A DNA stretch of 5,013 nt from CANRIN01 sp964493515 (GTDB taxonomy: Bacteria; Bacillota; Clostridia; Oscillospirales; JAAYOS01), in NCBI GenBank assembly GCA_964493515.1, contig CAZBNJ010000067.1, positions 1 to 5,013 on the forward strand, given 5' to 3'. Numbering within the stretch: the stretch's first letter is position 1; the number at the start of each line of letters is the position of its first letter. Under the pieces are notes generated by a model. The model made no database searches and had not been told where the DNA came from. It saw nothing but the letters and a program-made list of their open reading frames with translations. The position numbers and the translations under genes are program-made. Below, in pieces: positions 4,825-5,013 of the stretch.

Positions 4825-5013
4825 GTTACGGCGCAAGAAATAACAGACAAAGTTAGCGCCATCCGTCCCAAAGACGACCCGGCATTTTTAATGACAGACA
4901 TAGCGCACATTGCAGCTCTTGTTGCAACCGGTGAGCACCCAAGCCCCGTTCCTTATGCTGATTTTGTTACAACAACGACACATAAAACCCTAAGAGGTCC
5001 AAGAGGCGGCATT
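4825..5013 (+). pseudogene. glyA: Serine hydroxymethyltransferase fragment, N-terminal half missing (runs off window)
   Basis: This open stretch encodes the PLP-site region of serine hydroxymethyltransferase, which interconverts serine and glycine using tetrahydrofolate. Visible motifs are LMTDIAHIAALVATGEHPSP, VPYADFV and TTTTHKTLRGPRGG. The aspartate of TDIAH and the lysine of THK (the PLP Schiff-base lysine) are 29 residues apart, exactly as D200 and K229 in E. coli GlyA. Upstream similarity (QEITDKVSA against the E. coli REIADSIGA region) continues to about 4834, with roughly eight extra residues between it and the LMTD motif. In-frame stops at 4813 and 4822 then close the frame. The first 185 or so codons have no counterpart upstream in any frame I checked. 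Codon use (AGA, CCT, GCA, GTT) differs from the GC-rich feo genes. It could be a gene remnant, part of a transferred segment, or one side of an assembly junction; the motif identity is secure, the pseudogene label less so. Confidence 0.7.

Noticed and set aside
4674..4856. 60-codon protein-coding gene
   Set aside because: There is no Shine-Dalgarno, promoter or known domain, and it is mostly repeat sequence; kept only as a repeat observation.

Overview
The window looks like chromosomal DNA of a GC-rich member of the Clostridia (Bacillota), probably an uncultured gut-type lineage. The grounds are strong AAGGAGG-type ribosome binding sites, sigma-A-type promoters, tandem feoA genes followed by feoB and a small Cys-rich membrane protein, and a GC-rich codon bias that still uses ATA freely for Ile. 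The taxonomic call is an inference from style, not a database match.

Positions 1-648 (minus strand) hold the 5' part of an XRE-type regulator with a GyrI-like ligand-binding domain; it runs off the left edge. Positions 800-1165 (minus) hold a short DtxR/MntR-family metal-dependent repressor ending in a clear intrinsic terminator (769-794). Positions 1166-1329 are a divergent promoter region with face-to-face promoters for the repressor and for the iron-uptake operon. Positions 1330-4447 (plus) hold the Feo ferrous-iron system: feoA1, feoA2, feoB and a FeoB-associated Cys-rich membrane protein, all tightly spaced except for a 101-base gap before feoB.

The main regulatory observation is one 16-base palindrome, GTTAGC-N4-GCTAAC, present four times. 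Two copies lie in the feoA1 promoter, one between -35 and -10 and one at the likely transcription start. Two more lie between feoA2 and feoB. The divergent DtxR-family protein is the obvious candidate to bind them. The inferred logic is that, with iron present, the metal-loaded repressor shuts off feoA1 and separately controls feoB expression inside the operon. The repressor lacks the SH3-like domain of classical DtxR, while two free-standing SH3-like FeoA proteins are encoded next to it.

Positions 4448-5013 are different. They hold a 113-base imperfect hairpin with a three-way-junction-like top (4467-4579), a GNRA-capped terminator-like hairpin (4621-4654), a block of 12-base repeats (4711-4782), and, from about 4825 to the right edge, an N-terminally truncated fragment of serine hydroxymethyltransferase (glyA). 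Base and codon use from about 4660 onward is clearly more AT-rich than the feo genes. This suggests a gene remnant, transferred DNA or an assembly junction.
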